From the NCBI RefSeq assembly GCF_907164915.1, contig NC_061863.1, positions 8,991,882 to 9,055,881 of the forward strand: a stretch of 64,000 nt of DNA, given 5' to 3'. Shown one piece after another: positions 25,301 through 39,653 of this stretch. The position numbers and the translations under genes are program-made. The notes under the pieces were generated by a model. That model ran no database searches, was not told the DNA's origin, and saw only the letters and a program-made list of their open reading frames with translations. The DNA is from Impatiens glandulifera (Eukaryota > Streptophyta > Magnoliopsida > Ericales > Balsaminaceae). Each line of letters begins with the position of its first letter. Position 1 is the first letter of the stretch.

Positions 25301-25339
25301 CTTCAATTACTAAACTTATAGCACTTCAATTTCTGAGGT

Positions 25340-25620
25340 ATAACTTTAACAGAGGATGCACAGTTGTATCACAATTTACTAAATATCAAATTAATTATAT
25401 CTTTTATTACCTTGGAAGTTGGGACAAGTAGTAAATAATAAAGTGATAAATAGTGTTACATGTTAAAAGGTCTATCTGATCTAATAATACAATTTAAGGC
25501 CCTAAGAAAAAAAACATTCAGATCCATTGGGCTTTTTATTGGCTGTATTGGTCCAATCAAAGCTTTTTGCTGTAAGTTGGATGAAAACAATTTCATTTTT
25601 TTAAATAATAATTATTAATT
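25340..25620. repeat. Dispersed repeat, partner of 2215-2920
   Basis: Matches the outer parts of 2215-2920 in the same orientation but lacks that copy's roughly 450-bp middle insert. Followed by a TA run at about 25631-25665. Confidence 0.6.
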
Positions 25621-25627
25621 TAATCAA

Positions 25628-25671
<44 letters not shown>

Positions 25672-28429
25672 AGTAATGATATAGAGCTAAAATTTAGTGT
25701 CCTGAATATATTGTCCATATATGACAATATGCGAATGAAATTAAAAATAAAAATTTTCTTTTCTATTAAATTTAAGTTCAATTATATTGTTGTCACATCA
25801 TTCATTACACAACACCAAATTTTCGATTTCTATCATTAATATTAATATCTGAAAAATCAAAACAACTAGACGAGAACTTATATGTTAAATAATATAAAAT
25901 TATAATTATATTAAAAAATTCAACAATTCCATCTTTTATATATATTTTTCAAATAAATATTCACAAATATTAATAGGATTTTTTTTGTTTGAATAATCCG
26001 TTCACTCTTAAAAAGACCCCAAATCTCACCACCAAATAAAAATAAAGAAGATTGTCACAAGTGTAATTAAGGATTCTTTAAAAAAATCATAACTCTCGTG
26101 TTTGAATCTTCTTTTCTAAAGTTCTAAAGGAAAATAAAATTTAATCCAGTGAAAAATGAATAATTAAAAAACAGTTTATAAATTTACGATAAGATTTATC
26201 ATAAATGTTTAGAAACAAAACTCAAAAGATATGAAAATAATCACCTATATCTCTTTTAAAACTATTTTTTAAAAGTGTTGTTACGATAATAAACTAGTAA
26301 GTAACTATTCCAACAATAACACCCGATAAATATTCTTATATTCAACAATGATTAAGAACATTATCTTTGCAACTCACATCACTTTTTTGAAATACTTTAC
26401 ATGCAGTCGTCGAATCTTTAGACACTATATATGCCATACATTGGTCATAATTCATACAGTTATCATTGCGATCTCATTATAATCTTATTCATAAAAATAT
26501 CTTAATAAAGATGATTTAAATCTAATAAATATTTAGATGCCAAGAAGATTGCCTTTAGAAAGTTGATAGGTAATAATCATGAATTTGATTTTTTCTTGGA
26601 ATTTTTTTTACATAGCATGCAAACAGAAGTAAAACAGTAATTTTCCAATAGTGAATGTAAAAAGAGAGATATTCTTTAACAGGGAATGAATCTACAGGTA
26701 AATTTTCAAAAGGAAAGCGTGCTTCATTGGTTCTTCTAAAGGCTGCTATATTTCAAAAATGAACTTCTTTTTTTCTACCTTTGCATATTTCCACCATGCA
26801 TGTACCATCCAATTGCATTATTTTGTCATTCATAACATTCATTTTCCCCTCTAATTTATTCCATATTTAAATTTCACCCTTAAATTATTTTTATTTTTTA
26901 TTGCTACCGTCTTTTTATTGTTGGGCACGACCCATTTAAGATTGTTTGTTACTTAAACTATCTTAGTAGATTGATAGTTCGGTTTTAATGCTAAATTACC
27001 TTTTAGTGCGACATTAAAAGTTTTACAATATAAATAAGTTTTACCATGCATGAGAAAAATCAATATTGTAAGAAGAATTATAACATTAGTAGTCATAAAA
27101 TTCATGTCTAACATCAAAATATAAACACTCGATCAACATTAAAAAACTTGTAAATGAAAAAGTAATAAAAAAGAAAATGACATAATGGAGTTAATAATCA
27201 TGCGTCTAAAACAAAGTCGACAATTATAGTTAAATAATGGAAAAAAAAAAAAACTCACAATAATAGTTTAAGTGGCGATAAATGTCACAGTAAAACATCA
27301 AAAGTCTTAATTTCGAATCTTACTACAAATAAATTCTTTAATTTAAAGAAAATTCGTGTTAGTAATTCCAGGAATAAACTGAAATAATAAAAGTTGGTAG
27401 TAAGGGTGAGGAACTATTGGATACACCTGAAAATGAAATTATAGTGGAACTAGGTTTGAAAGAAAAAAACCTTATATTTTCGAACATTATTCATCTAAAT
27501 CAATACTAAAATGAGACATTTAAAAAAATTATTCAAACTCAGATCTGATTCGGGTTTAGACATTTTCAAACAAGACAATAAGTTCTTGTAATGGGTACAG
27601 GTCTGCGTCGGGCTTTCTTTATGATTCTCTCCGGTAGCATTTTAGAACAATTAATGTACCACTTTTTTTAATTTTTTTATTAAAATGGTAGATTTTAAAT
27701 TCAAAAGCAATTTCATTTTGAGTATAAAAAGGACGTCACGGGAATTAATACACTTTCTGAATATATTGATCAAAACCATATTTATTCATTTCTTAAAGTA
27801 CTTCACAGACCTACAATTGTAATCTTTTTTTAATTTTACAAAAAATAAAATAAAAAAGTGAGATTCTTTGTATGTTTTGATTATACTTTAGTGTATTTAT
27901 TACATATTAAATAAACTAGGTGTAACGGTAACGAAAATTAATCAAATTGTAAAAACTCAAAATACAAATTGTATATATAGTAGACTATTATAGAACCTCA
28001 TTTTAGTGGTTCGGACAAAAAATTTAAAAAATATATGTAATAATTTAATTAAATCCAAGTATTGATATATAAATGTCTCAGATGGTTTGATCTGGGGTTC
28101 TTATTTGATTTGATTTTTCAGTAAAAAAATATTTTACTTTATTTTTATAAAACTTATTTAATTTAGATAGATGAGACAGAATATGAGAGAGAAGATATAA
28201 AGTATTTTAATAAAAAAAAAATTTTTTTTTGATAAAATGAGTGTTATAATAGATGAATTGAAAAAAAAAAGTGTTGGGGTAAAATATAATATAGTATAAA
28301 TAATAATAAAATAAATTGTTCTTTTTTTTTAGTAAAATTAAATAAATCAATTCATATGCATGATAATTATTATATTTTGTAAATAAATTTTATATCTACT
28401 GAAATTTAGGGATATAATTAAAGCCTAGT
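25621..28429. other. AT-rich intergenic sequence, no gene seen
   Basis: Stop-dense in all frames, with no recognisable exon, RNA gene or complete mobile element. Probably old, decayed repeats. Confidence 0.6.
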
Positions 28430-28890
28430 CGAATTGAATACTACTAAGTCTTACGCTCGACTCGTTTAATATTATGCGAGGTCGAGCCAAGCTCGAGCTT
28501 TTAAGGCTCGTTTAGCATATATTCGAGCTCGAGCCGAATTTGAACCTTTTATAGTTGAGCTCACAAGTTTTTGATTTAACTTTAATTTAAAATAATAATA
28601 TATGCATTTTTTATTTTTAATATAAATTATTTAGTTATTAACACTATATACAGACTCATTTTAATCTAAATTCATTAAAAAAATTATTTAATATAATATT
28701 TACAAGTTGCATTTAAACGAGTCTTTAAATGAGTTTGTAAACAAAACATGTTCGCGAACCTATAAACGAGTCTTTAAGCGAGCTTATAAACAAACATGTT
28801 TGCGAGCCATAAACGAGTTTTTAAACGAACATGTCCGCGAACTAATAAGCCGAATGTTTAAAAGCTCAAGCTCGGCTTTCAAGCTTTTTA
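28430..28890. repeat. Inverted and tandem repeat rich in CGAGCTCGAGC-type motifs
   Basis: GC-richer than its surroundings. The left side (GAGCCAAGCTCGAGCTTTTAA) is roughly inverted on the right (AAGCTCAAGCTCGGCTTTCAA). Between them lie about three degenerate copies of a 50-bp unit containing AAACGAGT, AAACAAACATG and TTCGCGAAC-like words (about 28708-28850). This looks like a non-autonomous DNA transposon of a type common in plants. A 62-codon open frame here is a by-product of the repeat. No target duplication was identified. Confidence 0.5.
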
Positions 28891-31800
28891 AATGAGCACA
28901 ATACATTTTTGTGATATCTTGTTATGCTTTATTGCACTTGTGATAAATTAAATTTTTCTCCATTTTTTTAAACAAAACAATAATTTATTCGTGTTTAAGA
29001 AAGTTAAAAAGGACACAATTTAGTTGGTAAGAAATAAGATAGAATTCAAATTGTTAAGAGAGTTTTAATTCACAAGTTAATTTATAAACATGAATTATTA
29101 TGGATTTAATTAAGAAATGGGAACCAATCTAGCTAAGATCTACTTGATGTGATTTTGCAAGCTATATTTAAACCATTGGATCTAAGATTTCTGAAAGAGA
29201 ACATTATGATAATTTAGTATTAGATATATTCATGAGTGTAAACATTCTCAATCTGGATTTGAATGAAAACATAATTTTAACTTTAAAAAAAAAAATTCTA
29301 ATTTAAATATTTATTTATAGATGTGATAGTATTTTAAAACACATGCACATTAATTATACATATATTCATGCATCAAATAATATTTTTTAGTTCAAATCCA
29401 AATCCAACTTCAAATGTAATCCATTAGTTAATGCTCAACCAAAAAATAAGATGAAAAAAAACCAAAAATTCAAAACATTTATAACAAGTTTGCCAAGAAT
29501 GACTCATTTAAATACAAAACAAATAATGAATTAAATAAATATGTAAATCTAACATAAAAAAAATATATTGCAAGTTATACATAATGTGAAGTGCTATCAT
29601 CCTTGCAATGTTTTTTTTCACAATGATATTGCCATGAAATAAGAAAAGATTATATATTATTGATTTATTTTACTATTTTTCAGTATTTTCTTCCCCGCGT
29701 ACCTATATTTATTTAATATAAACAATAAGTTAAAAATAGTTTGAAAAAACATTCAAAATCAAAATGAAAGTAAAATCAACTATATAATCAAATAGAAATT
29801 AGTGATAAAGATCAACCAGTATTCAAATCTTTGTTATTGTATTTAATCTCGTGTAATCGCTAAAATCATAACAAAAAACTATGAACCCATAAATTATGAC
29901 ATGATTTATAATAAATTAATTAGGAAGAACTTAAACAACAATCTATCAAAAGATCATCATTTATAATCACTAGACAATTAAACACTCATAACCAATTAGT
30001 ATCAAGATCTAATTTTGCATTATAACTAGATCTTAAAAGTTCATCAATAAATGTTTAGAGCAATATTAACCCACTACCCACTTATGATAACATAGATTTG
30101 TAGGAGAAAGACTAACCATAGCTCGAATTGTATGGTTGATTGAAAATTGGCTGACAAAAGTAACAAAGAACAAAGAAAGAACAGTATATCCTTCTTATCT
30201 TATGATCTTTTCATGATGATTATCATCTACTATACATGTTAAAGTTATGCACTTTTCTTTAAAGATTCAAAAATGTCTTTAACTGAAAAAAGCACTCTCT
30301 GAGGATCTTATAAAATATCTCTCGATTCATTCCAAGAATGATTGATCATACATATACATATTTCTTTCTTCTCTTCAAATCTAACTACTATACTGTGTCT
30401 TTCCTCAGCGTGCATGATTTCTGAGAAAGAAACATACCAAAAAGTGTAAAGCTTTAATGAATTCCTCCAAGTTGGAATTACTTCTTTTCTTTTTCTATAC
30501 AATTACAACTTTTCAAATAATCAACATTTGTTTTGTAGAAACAAATCTGGACTCTAACAATTCACACAACATTATTTTAGATTATGTTAAATCTAAACAT
30601 GGACCATTAATTGAAATATTTTATCTTATAAAGTAAAGGTTGAGATCGAGTTTAGATTGAAAAAATTATTTCTATTATTAGATTTTTTTTTTTAAAGAAA
30701 CAAATTATTTCAGGCGTGATATAAAAATTATTATTTACAATTAAAGAGAAATCAAATATGAAATGGTCTCAACTTCATGATAATACTAATTTTAACTTCA
30801 TGATAACACTAATTTTAAGTAAACAATAGATTAAGATATATCAAATAATGGGCATATAGATGGAATGTTTTGTCCTAGCTAGAAAGTCAAAGTTGAGGAT
30901 GAGTTTCACACTAGAGAAGATCCCAATATGTATTTTATAATGTGAAACATAGAAAAATGGACAATACCCAACAAAAATAAAAACAAGACCATTGTGGTTA
31001 AGAGTGAACTTTGGACGATTCGAATTGGGCATGCTTGATCATGGCTAACTTTTATTTATCTCCGACAAGACGAGTCACTAAATGATAACGGGTGTTAGAT
31101 GTTGTTTATTCTCAAGGAGGAGAACCTTGTATAAAATCGATCCATCCGGACCTCACAAAAAGTTTAAGGTAGACTTTAGCATAAAACAATTCATTTTCAA
31201 ATAAATTCACTGCATGTCTCAGATGGGTCACAAATAGAGTAATGAAAGAGGATATGATGGTATTTTTTCTCGCTAAAAAAAATTATGAAAACAACTCACT
31301 AAGACGTTATTAATCCTACAATTGGTTAGACAATCGAGTTTAATAGTGAACTAATAGTCTTTTTTTTTTATTAAATTGACTCTTAATTTGTCATAGATTC
31401 ACTACACTAGGAAGGTCACAATGACCCGCGAAAAAAACATAGACCCGACCCGATTCATAAGGTTTATTTGTTTTTTTATGGTTAAGAGTGATTCAATTTA
31501 AAATAAATATAAACTAAAATATAAAACAACTGTAAAATTATTCAAAGATAAAGTGTCCATAAATAGAACCAAGACAGATAGAAATAATTGATTATATTTA
31601 GAGGGATTTGAGGGAAATGGAATCAAATATTGAATGCTTTGCATTATCAATTAACCAAATTTGGTAAAAATGAGTTGTGTGGGTATAATTATGAAAATAA
31701 GTATAATGACATGTCCACAAAAATGATGAACAAGATAAGATCTTAAGGACATAAGATCTTGGGAGGATTTAAAGCATATCATGCAAAATTGACATATGAT

Positions 31801-33882
31801 CTTCATAGAGTGTAATATTATAAGATTAATCATTCCAATAAATACTTTTGTAAATGAACATCAAGGTGGAGTAAGATTTATAGGCCTATTTGTGACAACA
31901 TAGCTTTGTATTATCATCTTTCCTTATACCCTCGTTCTCTTTTTCTTTTTTCCCACAAACTTTTGTATAATCAGTTTCTAGAATTAGAAGAAAGAATGAG
32001 TGACCAATAGAGACTATATACTCAACTCAAAGGGGCAAGTAGTGGTTGAGAAGTCGCAATCAAAGAGTTTTGAGTTATCTCGTGTCCTACTGGCATTTGT
32101 GCAATCTAAATCAATGGAAGAGGGCACAACGATACTATAAAGTTATTCGAGTGGAGAAAAAAGTTTTTAAAATGAATAACGTGGCTTAGTTGAAAGTCGT
32201 TGAATCCTTTTATTAATATATGTGTTTGACTTATGAAAGTCGTCCACTTTAAAATATTTATAAAAATGGTTAAACATAAAGTCAAGATGTTCAAATAAAC
32301 ATAGGAATGACATATTAGCTTTTGCAATATCATATAATGGTCTTTTCAAATTGTTTATTTCCTTCTTTGATTCAAAGTAATTTTTTTATTTATATATATT
32401 AGATTAATCTTGATTAGACTTACCTAGCTATTTGACATGTGTTATTGTACTACTTAAAAACATCTTTCCTTATGTGAGTAAATTTTCATTTTATAGTAAT
32501 GGTTTTTTCTTAAAAGATGATAGCTAGACATACATAAAAATTAGAACTCTTTCATCTAGTTCTAAGGAAAATGATTAATCAATATGTCTTTTTAAAATTG
32601 TTTTATGATTAATATTTAAGTATTTTCTTCGTCTTCTTTGGGAGATAGTAGGTTATTGTGACAAGGCTTTTAGACCTAGTCGGGAGGAATAAGATGTTGG
32701 ACACAAGTAAAGGATGATGATGACTTTTTTTTTTTGTTGGAAGGGCATACTAACATTTTCACTTGAGTAAATATGATACATGTTTTGTTTTATTATGATA
32801 TAATATGTTATTAACATTTTTCCGCCACTTAAAACAACTTATACTAAAGTAAATAATATATGAAAAAGAGACCCACAATATAAAACCATGTGATTAGTAA
32901 TCAAATTTGCATCATAACAAATGATGTGACATAAGCACATGAGCATATAAGAGAAAGCATGTTTGAGTGATGTGACTAATTTTATGATTCTTTTTTTCGT
33001 ATGTAACTAAGTATATGAAAAAGACATCAAATGTAAGGGCTTGTTGGTAGGGATATGGGAAACCTTCAAACGCATCTTAATGAATCGACCAAATTTTAGG
33101 CAAAAGAGTGTATTTATTCATGTAAGGAATCATCAATTAACTACCTTTCCTTTGAGACATGTTTGTCACATTATATGCTGCAATGATTGAAGTCTAAACA
33201 ATAAGGATTATAGAATTTTTGTGGAGATCTACCTTGTTCGTATTACATTTCATAATACAATAGTGTAAAATCAGAAAATACTAAACATATTTTGGTGATC
33301 TCATTTGGACTTGTGTAATATACTAAGTAAAGTGACATTATTAGACTTGATATAGGGGAAATAACACCATGACAAATAGTAACCATTATATATTTGCCCA
33401 ACTAATGCATTCTTAACAACAATGCTGAGTTAATAATATGTAACATAATGATTACCACATTTTCAGATAAGACATTTGATTATACCAGTAATTGACAACT
33501 AAATACCTATTTTAAAGCAACATTTTGTGATAATCTCAAATATACCCACATGAGAAAAAAAAATGGGCATATTCTCCCTAAGATACCTATGCAATTCGTG
33601 TGGACCATCTACCCACTATCAAACATTGCAGATTGACTCTCATTTTGAACACTAGAGTCCATGCCTAAGATGGTTAGTGTTGATGCTCAAGATGTTGTTC
33701 TTGATCAAGATACATAATTCTCATGACTTTGTTGTACTTAAGATTATTTGTAAAATAAAAATGGTTAAATAGAACAATGAAAATGAAATACAATTTCTTC
33801 AAAAGTTTGCAAATGATCTTATTTATTAGTAAACAATTATAAATGTGAAACAAGAAATATGGATAGAAATTCGAATAACATC
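28891..33882. other. AT-rich intergenic sequence, probable decayed transposons
   Basis: About 30.8-33.7 kb is slightly less AT-rich and may be remnants of a retroelement, but no protein domain could be read with confidence. No host gene was recognised. Confidence 0.5.
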
Positions 33883-36600
33883 TGTAACCACCGGAAAACC
33901 CTTGTTTCGGAAAAGTTCGAAGTTCGAAAAATCCTACATCGGTTTGCGTGTCAGAATATTTTTTAAAAAATACATAATTTTAAAAAAATTATTAATTAAA
34001 ATATCCTGACTTTTGGAAATTTATTACAAACAAGTAATTGAAATCAAATTTCAAATAATTTTTTTAATTTAAATTAATCAAATTAAATTTTATTTTTTAA
34101 AATATTTTGTTTAAATTAATTTAAAAGATTATTAATTTGATAGAGATTTGTCAATTGATTTTCAGTTTAAAATCAATAAAAAAACATACGTATACAAACA
34201 TATTTTTAACTAGAATTTTATTTTGATTCGTAATTTGGTGATACACGTGAAAGGACTTTCGTGCTTCATCTTACGTACCCGTTTTAAAAACGGTCAAGTC
34301 TTTTAAAAAATTAGTTGCATAAAGTTTTATGTTAACCAATTATTTTTCCAGTCTTATGTGTGTTTTATTGAAATTAAAAGTGCAACAAAATAGACCCTAT
34401 GACCTGTGTCCTCGGTCCTATGTGTGTTTTTATTGGTCGGGGCTAAAACCCTCGGTCATAAATCGGAACTCCCTTGGTCGAGGTCGGAGGGTTCTCGATT
34501 GGGGTGTTAGCATCCTCGGTCGGGTGCATATGTCCTTCGGTCGAGGTTTGGGAATTCTCGGTCGGGTGCGAGAATTATTGGTCAAGCCTCTTAATCCTAG
34601 GTTCAAAGATCCTCGATCGGGCCTTGAAAATTCTCGGTCGGACCTCTCAGTCCTCACCGAGCCTAGGCTAGGGTCCTCGGTCCTCAAGAACACCAAAATT
34701 GCGAATTTTGCAATTTTGATTAAGGCTCGGATCCTTTGATCTAAGGGCATGTAAGCTTCACAAAGCTCCTAGGAGTATTATGAATATCATCTTAAAGTGT
34801 CATTCGATCGATATGATGATCCATTCAACCAAAACAGTTTTGATGTAAAAATCGGGTTTTTGGTATTAGATTTATTGAAGTGTAAAGAGATTGTCAATAA
34901 CTTTCTTATGTTTCATATGATTGATTAGAACTAAAACGTGAACAGTGACGATTCGTTTTAACCAATTCAAAAACTTGAAATTTTTAATTTTTATGAAAAA
35001 TTTTATTTTGATCAAACATGATCCAATTAGACTTCCAACATTATTAGAAACATGTTGGAAAACTTTTTGGATTCCTGCTTTTTGAGCTCAAGAATAGAAA
35101 ACCCAATTTTGAATATTTTTAAATTCAAATTTGTTTTTTTTAATTTAGATCGATTGATTGTGTTTGACTTCAACAGAAAGCTCACAAATGATCCTAATAT
35201 CATTTCCCAATCAATAAATTGAATAACCAGACAGTATACAAAATTGTCAAAACTAAAATGTAAAAATTTCACTTTAAATTGGTAATTCGATATAAAGGAT
35301 GATTGGAAGCTTACAAATGACTGGAAAACATTCCTTAGACCTTAGAGAAGTTTTAGGAATGTTTGAATTCAAGTTTTACTGCCTTATAGAGAATTTCCTA
35401 AAATTCAGAAGTTTGAAGCTTTTTTGGCGGAGAAAAATTGATTGAGGGCTTGAGAGTGGATCTCTTGCCTTCAGATCAATCAAGGGAGGCTATTTGTAGC
35501 CTCCTGAAGTCGGTTTGTGAAGCAAGTGGATCATATTTAGTCAAAAGATATCAATGACATTTTGGTTGTTCTTGATCAAACTTGCCCAATCAGGCCATGA
35601 TGAGGCCTATGATAGTAGGGTGATCATTTCAGCTTTCGAATCAGCCGTTTTGATGGACTATCGACGGAGTTCCATCTTTATTAACAAATCAAAAATGAGA
35701 TACGTTCTTAACATATTCGTCGTCGCGAGAAAGAAGACAAATTAGGAGCGAAACGATGTCGTTTCGGGCGTAATTCCAAACGCAAGACGCTCCATTGGCG
35801 TTTCGTTTGGGTTCTGTCCGCAGTTGGGCATTCGTTGCGTTTCAGCTAACGACGTTGGGGCGCTCGTTAGTTAATCCCCTACTTTGCGAGCGCGCCTTTG
35901 CTCCGTTCTAGTGGGCAACGCGGACAGTTCATAGGCGTTGGATGCAAATCCAGTGCTTATCCGATGGTTGTGACTCCTGCTGCAGTAATTCCTTCGGGTT
36001 TCAGCTTTACTAGATTACAACTTGATTTATTTTATTTAACCTTAAAGGTTTATTTGAAATTGATTTTTTTTTCATCTTTTTGACTTTATTTTTAAATCTT
36101 GAAAAATATACAAAATATTTAAAATAAATATGACATATATTTTACCAATTTATTTTATTTTTATATATTTTTGAGTTAAATAAATAATTTATTTGGAATA
36201 AAATGGATAAAACATTTATCCTAAATTATTTATTTTAATTCCTTTGATTTTTTAAAATTAATTTGAGATAAAATGAGTATAACATTTATCTTAAATTAAT
36301 TTATTTATTTTTCTTTGGCAATTATCCTTAATTGATTTAAGATTAAATTATCACAATAATCTCCTATTCTAACGTAACGACAATAAGACGTGGTCTGAGC
36401 CCGTCATGCGGCAAGTTATGCACATAGTTAAATGGTTAAGTGTGTTTGCGGATTATGTGTTTAATCTGTTGTCTCATTTTTTTTAAATTATCACAATAAT
36501 TAATTTAATTATTTATTTATTTAGATTTTGCCCTTAATTTTAATTATTATTATTTTTATTTATTTTTATTTTATTTATTCAAAATAATTATTTTAACATT
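33883..36600 (+). mobile_element. LTR-like repeat, copy A (possible solo LTR)
   Basis: Begins TGTAACCACCGG and shares a collinear series of blocks with 55039-58500. The blocks are a TA.ACGTATA..AAAC block, a GC-rich domain at about 34385-34740 with roughly ten CTCGGTC-type words, GATCAAACATGATC near 35000, AAACGA(C/T)GTCGTTT near 35750, and a shared AT-rich tail. Size, the TG start and the lack of coding capacity suggest a solo LTR or LTR-derived non-autonomous element. Open frames at 34329-34750 arise from the GC-rich repeat. The right end is approximate. Confidence 0.5.
36361..36482 (+). mobile_element. SINE-like insertion with 18-bp target duplication
   Basis: A 122-bp insert bounded by perfect copies of TTAAATTATCACAATAAT (36343-36360 and 36483-36500), ending in a T run. 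TAGTTAAATGG at about 36425 fits the Pol III box A consensus TRGYNNARNNG; no good box B was seen. The related element at 58.4 kb lacks this insert, as expected for a later insertion. A long target duplication with a T tail fits a plant SINE of the Au type, but family membership is not shown. Confidence 0.6.
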
Positions 36601-39292
36601 CATAAACTCTCAAGAAATTTACATCATTTAAATTCTAAATCAATCATACAAATTACAAGTATACTGCATATAAAAAAATTATCAAAATATTTAAATTAAG
36701 AAAGTTATAGTATAATTTAAAATGTATTAAGTTGTTGAATTAAAAAAAAAAAACAATATTTTTTTTCAGTTGAAATTGACTTGTGTCATCTCGTGCCTAA
36801 ATAAGAAATATTGCGATATTTCTGGTAGCTCTGTGCGTATGTGTGATAATGAGCTAGTTCGATTCAGTTTATTCGTTTCACCTTATTTAATAAATGTTAA
36901 TTACATTTAATTAATATTCGACTTATTCGAAACACTAACATTGAAAATGATTTATTCACTTCATAGTTCCAACTTATTATTTTTTATTTATTTCAGATTA
37001 TCGAATTTATTCGCTAACATTTATGTTTTATTTATACTCAGGTAGCTTAATTATTTGTTAAAATTAGCCTACTTAACTTTATAATCAAACAAGCATATTC
37101 TATATTTTAAAATGAATCAAATTAATTTATGTAATTGAGAAATTATTGAGCCTGTACTTTGATATTCTCGATGTTTTTTGAGCAGAAATATTTGAGAAGA
37201 ATTTCAGTTTTTGATGGACGGAATTTAATGCTGGATTTTGCCCATTGCTCGCAAGTCACAGCAGCGCGAGGCCCCAATTTATTTCTGCAGACTGATAGAG
37301 AAAAAACAAATCATTTCCTTAATCTTCACGCCTCCATTCAACAAATAGGAGTCCTTTTTATTACAATTTTGGTCAATTTTATCTGGATATAATTTGAATT
37401 TTTCTATCATTTTTTATTTTATAAAATAGATATTTATAATATTATCTAAAAATAACCTATAAAATTAACTTCATCATCAATTAGGTCATGGTGGTGAGAA
37501 TTTTATCTAAAAACTCAACAATTAAATTTTTTATCTTTTTATTTATTAAATTAATTAATTCATTAAATAAAATATTAAACTATTTTTATTTAAATATTTT
37601 ATTATTTATTAAATATAAGGGTATTTATATAATATATACTTAAAAACCCATTTTTTCAAATTATAACAAACTGTTTTTTTTAACCCAATATTTATCCCCA
37701 AGATCAAACAAGCTCCATCTGTTTTCATTTTTTTTGCTTGTTAAATTCACATCAAATGTTATATATTTTCTTAACTTGAAAATTAAGATAAATCATTGGT
37801 TTGCATGAAGGTCTCAAATTATAATAAAATATATTAATGCAAGAAAAATATATTTTTTTAATAAAGTAAAATATTAAAGTATTAAAATGTTGAGAAAATA
37901 TTTGAATATATATTGAATGTAATAAATATTAGGATCTAAATAAAATCATAACTTTGTTTTTTTACATTTTAAAGTTAGTTATTTGATATTATTTTATAAA
38001 CAAAACTTTTTAAGGGGTTATTAAGATAAAATAAGAAGGTTTTTATTATATTAAAATATTTATTATTTAAATTTTAAATTTTAAATTTATTTTGAAAAAA
38101 TAGATGTATTTTAATTTTATTTTTTAATTAAGTAATTTAATGATTGAAAAGACAATTGATGTATTTTCTTTTTAAATTAACTTAATATTATCCATGTTTT
38201 TAAAATGTATAAATATATAATAAAAAAAGTATTTTTTTAAAGAAAATATATATGTTATAATGATAAAAAAAAATTTACAGAAAATATATATATATATGTT
38301 ATAATGATAAAATTTTTAAAATAATTTTGAGATAATCAAATCAAATATATATATATAAATATATATATATATAAAATTATTAATTCAACTTATTCGTTTT
38401 ACCTTATTTTCAGATTCGTTACATATAATTTATACTCAGTTTATTCGTTTCAGTTTATTAGTAAAAAGAAATAGACAAAGAAAAAATTGTGTTTAAATAA
38501 AAAAATATGTTTAATTATAATTTGTTGTTATCTAATTATTACACAAATTAGTGTTACCTTATTACACAAATTAGTGTAACATATTATTATGCAAATATTA
38601 TATGCCCAAATTAAAAGCCAAATCAAACCCGTCTAAATAAAGATATAATCACTTAACATCAACATTAAAAAAAAACTCACTTAATATAAGCCAAACTAAC
38701 AAATTAATTGAAAATGGGGTTTTACAGATTATTGGCATATCTATAGTTATAGTTGTTATGTGTTCAATTTGATTTATTTATAATTTTTCAATAAAATCGT
38801 TTAACCCCATTTAATTCTAAATATTTGCAATATTTATTTATCTAAATTATCATAAACAACTTAGATGCAAATTGGAAGAAAAAAAAATGGAGATAGAAAC
38901 AATGATTAAGTTTATGGGCTAAACATTCTACTCTAACATGTGAGTATTAACTTATTCAAGTAATTTAAATTTGAAATGTTTAATCACTTTATTTAATCAT
39001 TTGTTTTTGTTATAGATTATCATTTTAATTCTTAAACTCTTTTTTTATTTAATTTTGGATAAATTTATTCAGCTTATACTTAACTTATTTGTTCCAGTTT
39101 ATTCTTAAAATTTTCGATAAAATAGAGATAAAATTACGTTTAAAAGTAAAAATATGTTTAATTATAATTTTTTACGTTAACTTATACCAAATCAACGCAA
39201 ACGCTATACATCCGAACTAAATGCCGAACCAAACGCGTCCATCACTTTAGTTTATCAATTTTATTTGTTCTAAATTATTATTTATTCTTAAA

Positions 39293-39353
<61 letters not shown>

Positions 39354-39480
39354 TTATTTATTTGTATTTACTCAAATCCACTTATTACCCAATTAAGACT
39401 ATTTGAGATTAAATAGAAGACCACTCTCTTATAATTTTTATGATTATAAAATATTTAATTTTTTTATTTATCTAGGAGAC
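36601..39480. other. AT-rich intergenic sequence upstream of YUCCA
   Basis: No gene was recognised. A short GC-richer stretch near 37225-37290 has no readable homology. A (TA)n microsatellite lies at about 39296-39349. Confidence 0.6.
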
Positions 39481-39536
39481 TAGGTATAGGTTTTAGGTTG
39501 ACACAACATAATCACAAGATGGCACTCCATTTTATG

Positions 39537-39546
39537 TATTTAAAAG
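39537..39546 (+). promoter_or_regulatory. Possible TATA box of the YUCCA gene
   Basis: TATTTAAAAG about 108 bp upstream of the start codon, followed by a CT- and CA-rich leader, is a plausible TATA element. Weak evidence in so AT-rich a region. Confidence 0.35.
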
Positions 39547-39653
39547 CTTCTCAAACCACACTCATCTTCTCCAAACAAAACATTCTATCAAAAAAACAGG
39601 GGAGATCTAAAAAAACACAGTTTTCTTCTTCTCTCTGTTTTGTTTATCTTCAG

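Noticed and set aside
34329..34750. Open frames of 106-136 codons on both strands
   Set aside because: They come from the CTCGGTC-rich repeat domain, which is low in stops because it is GC-rich; no protein similarity was recognised.
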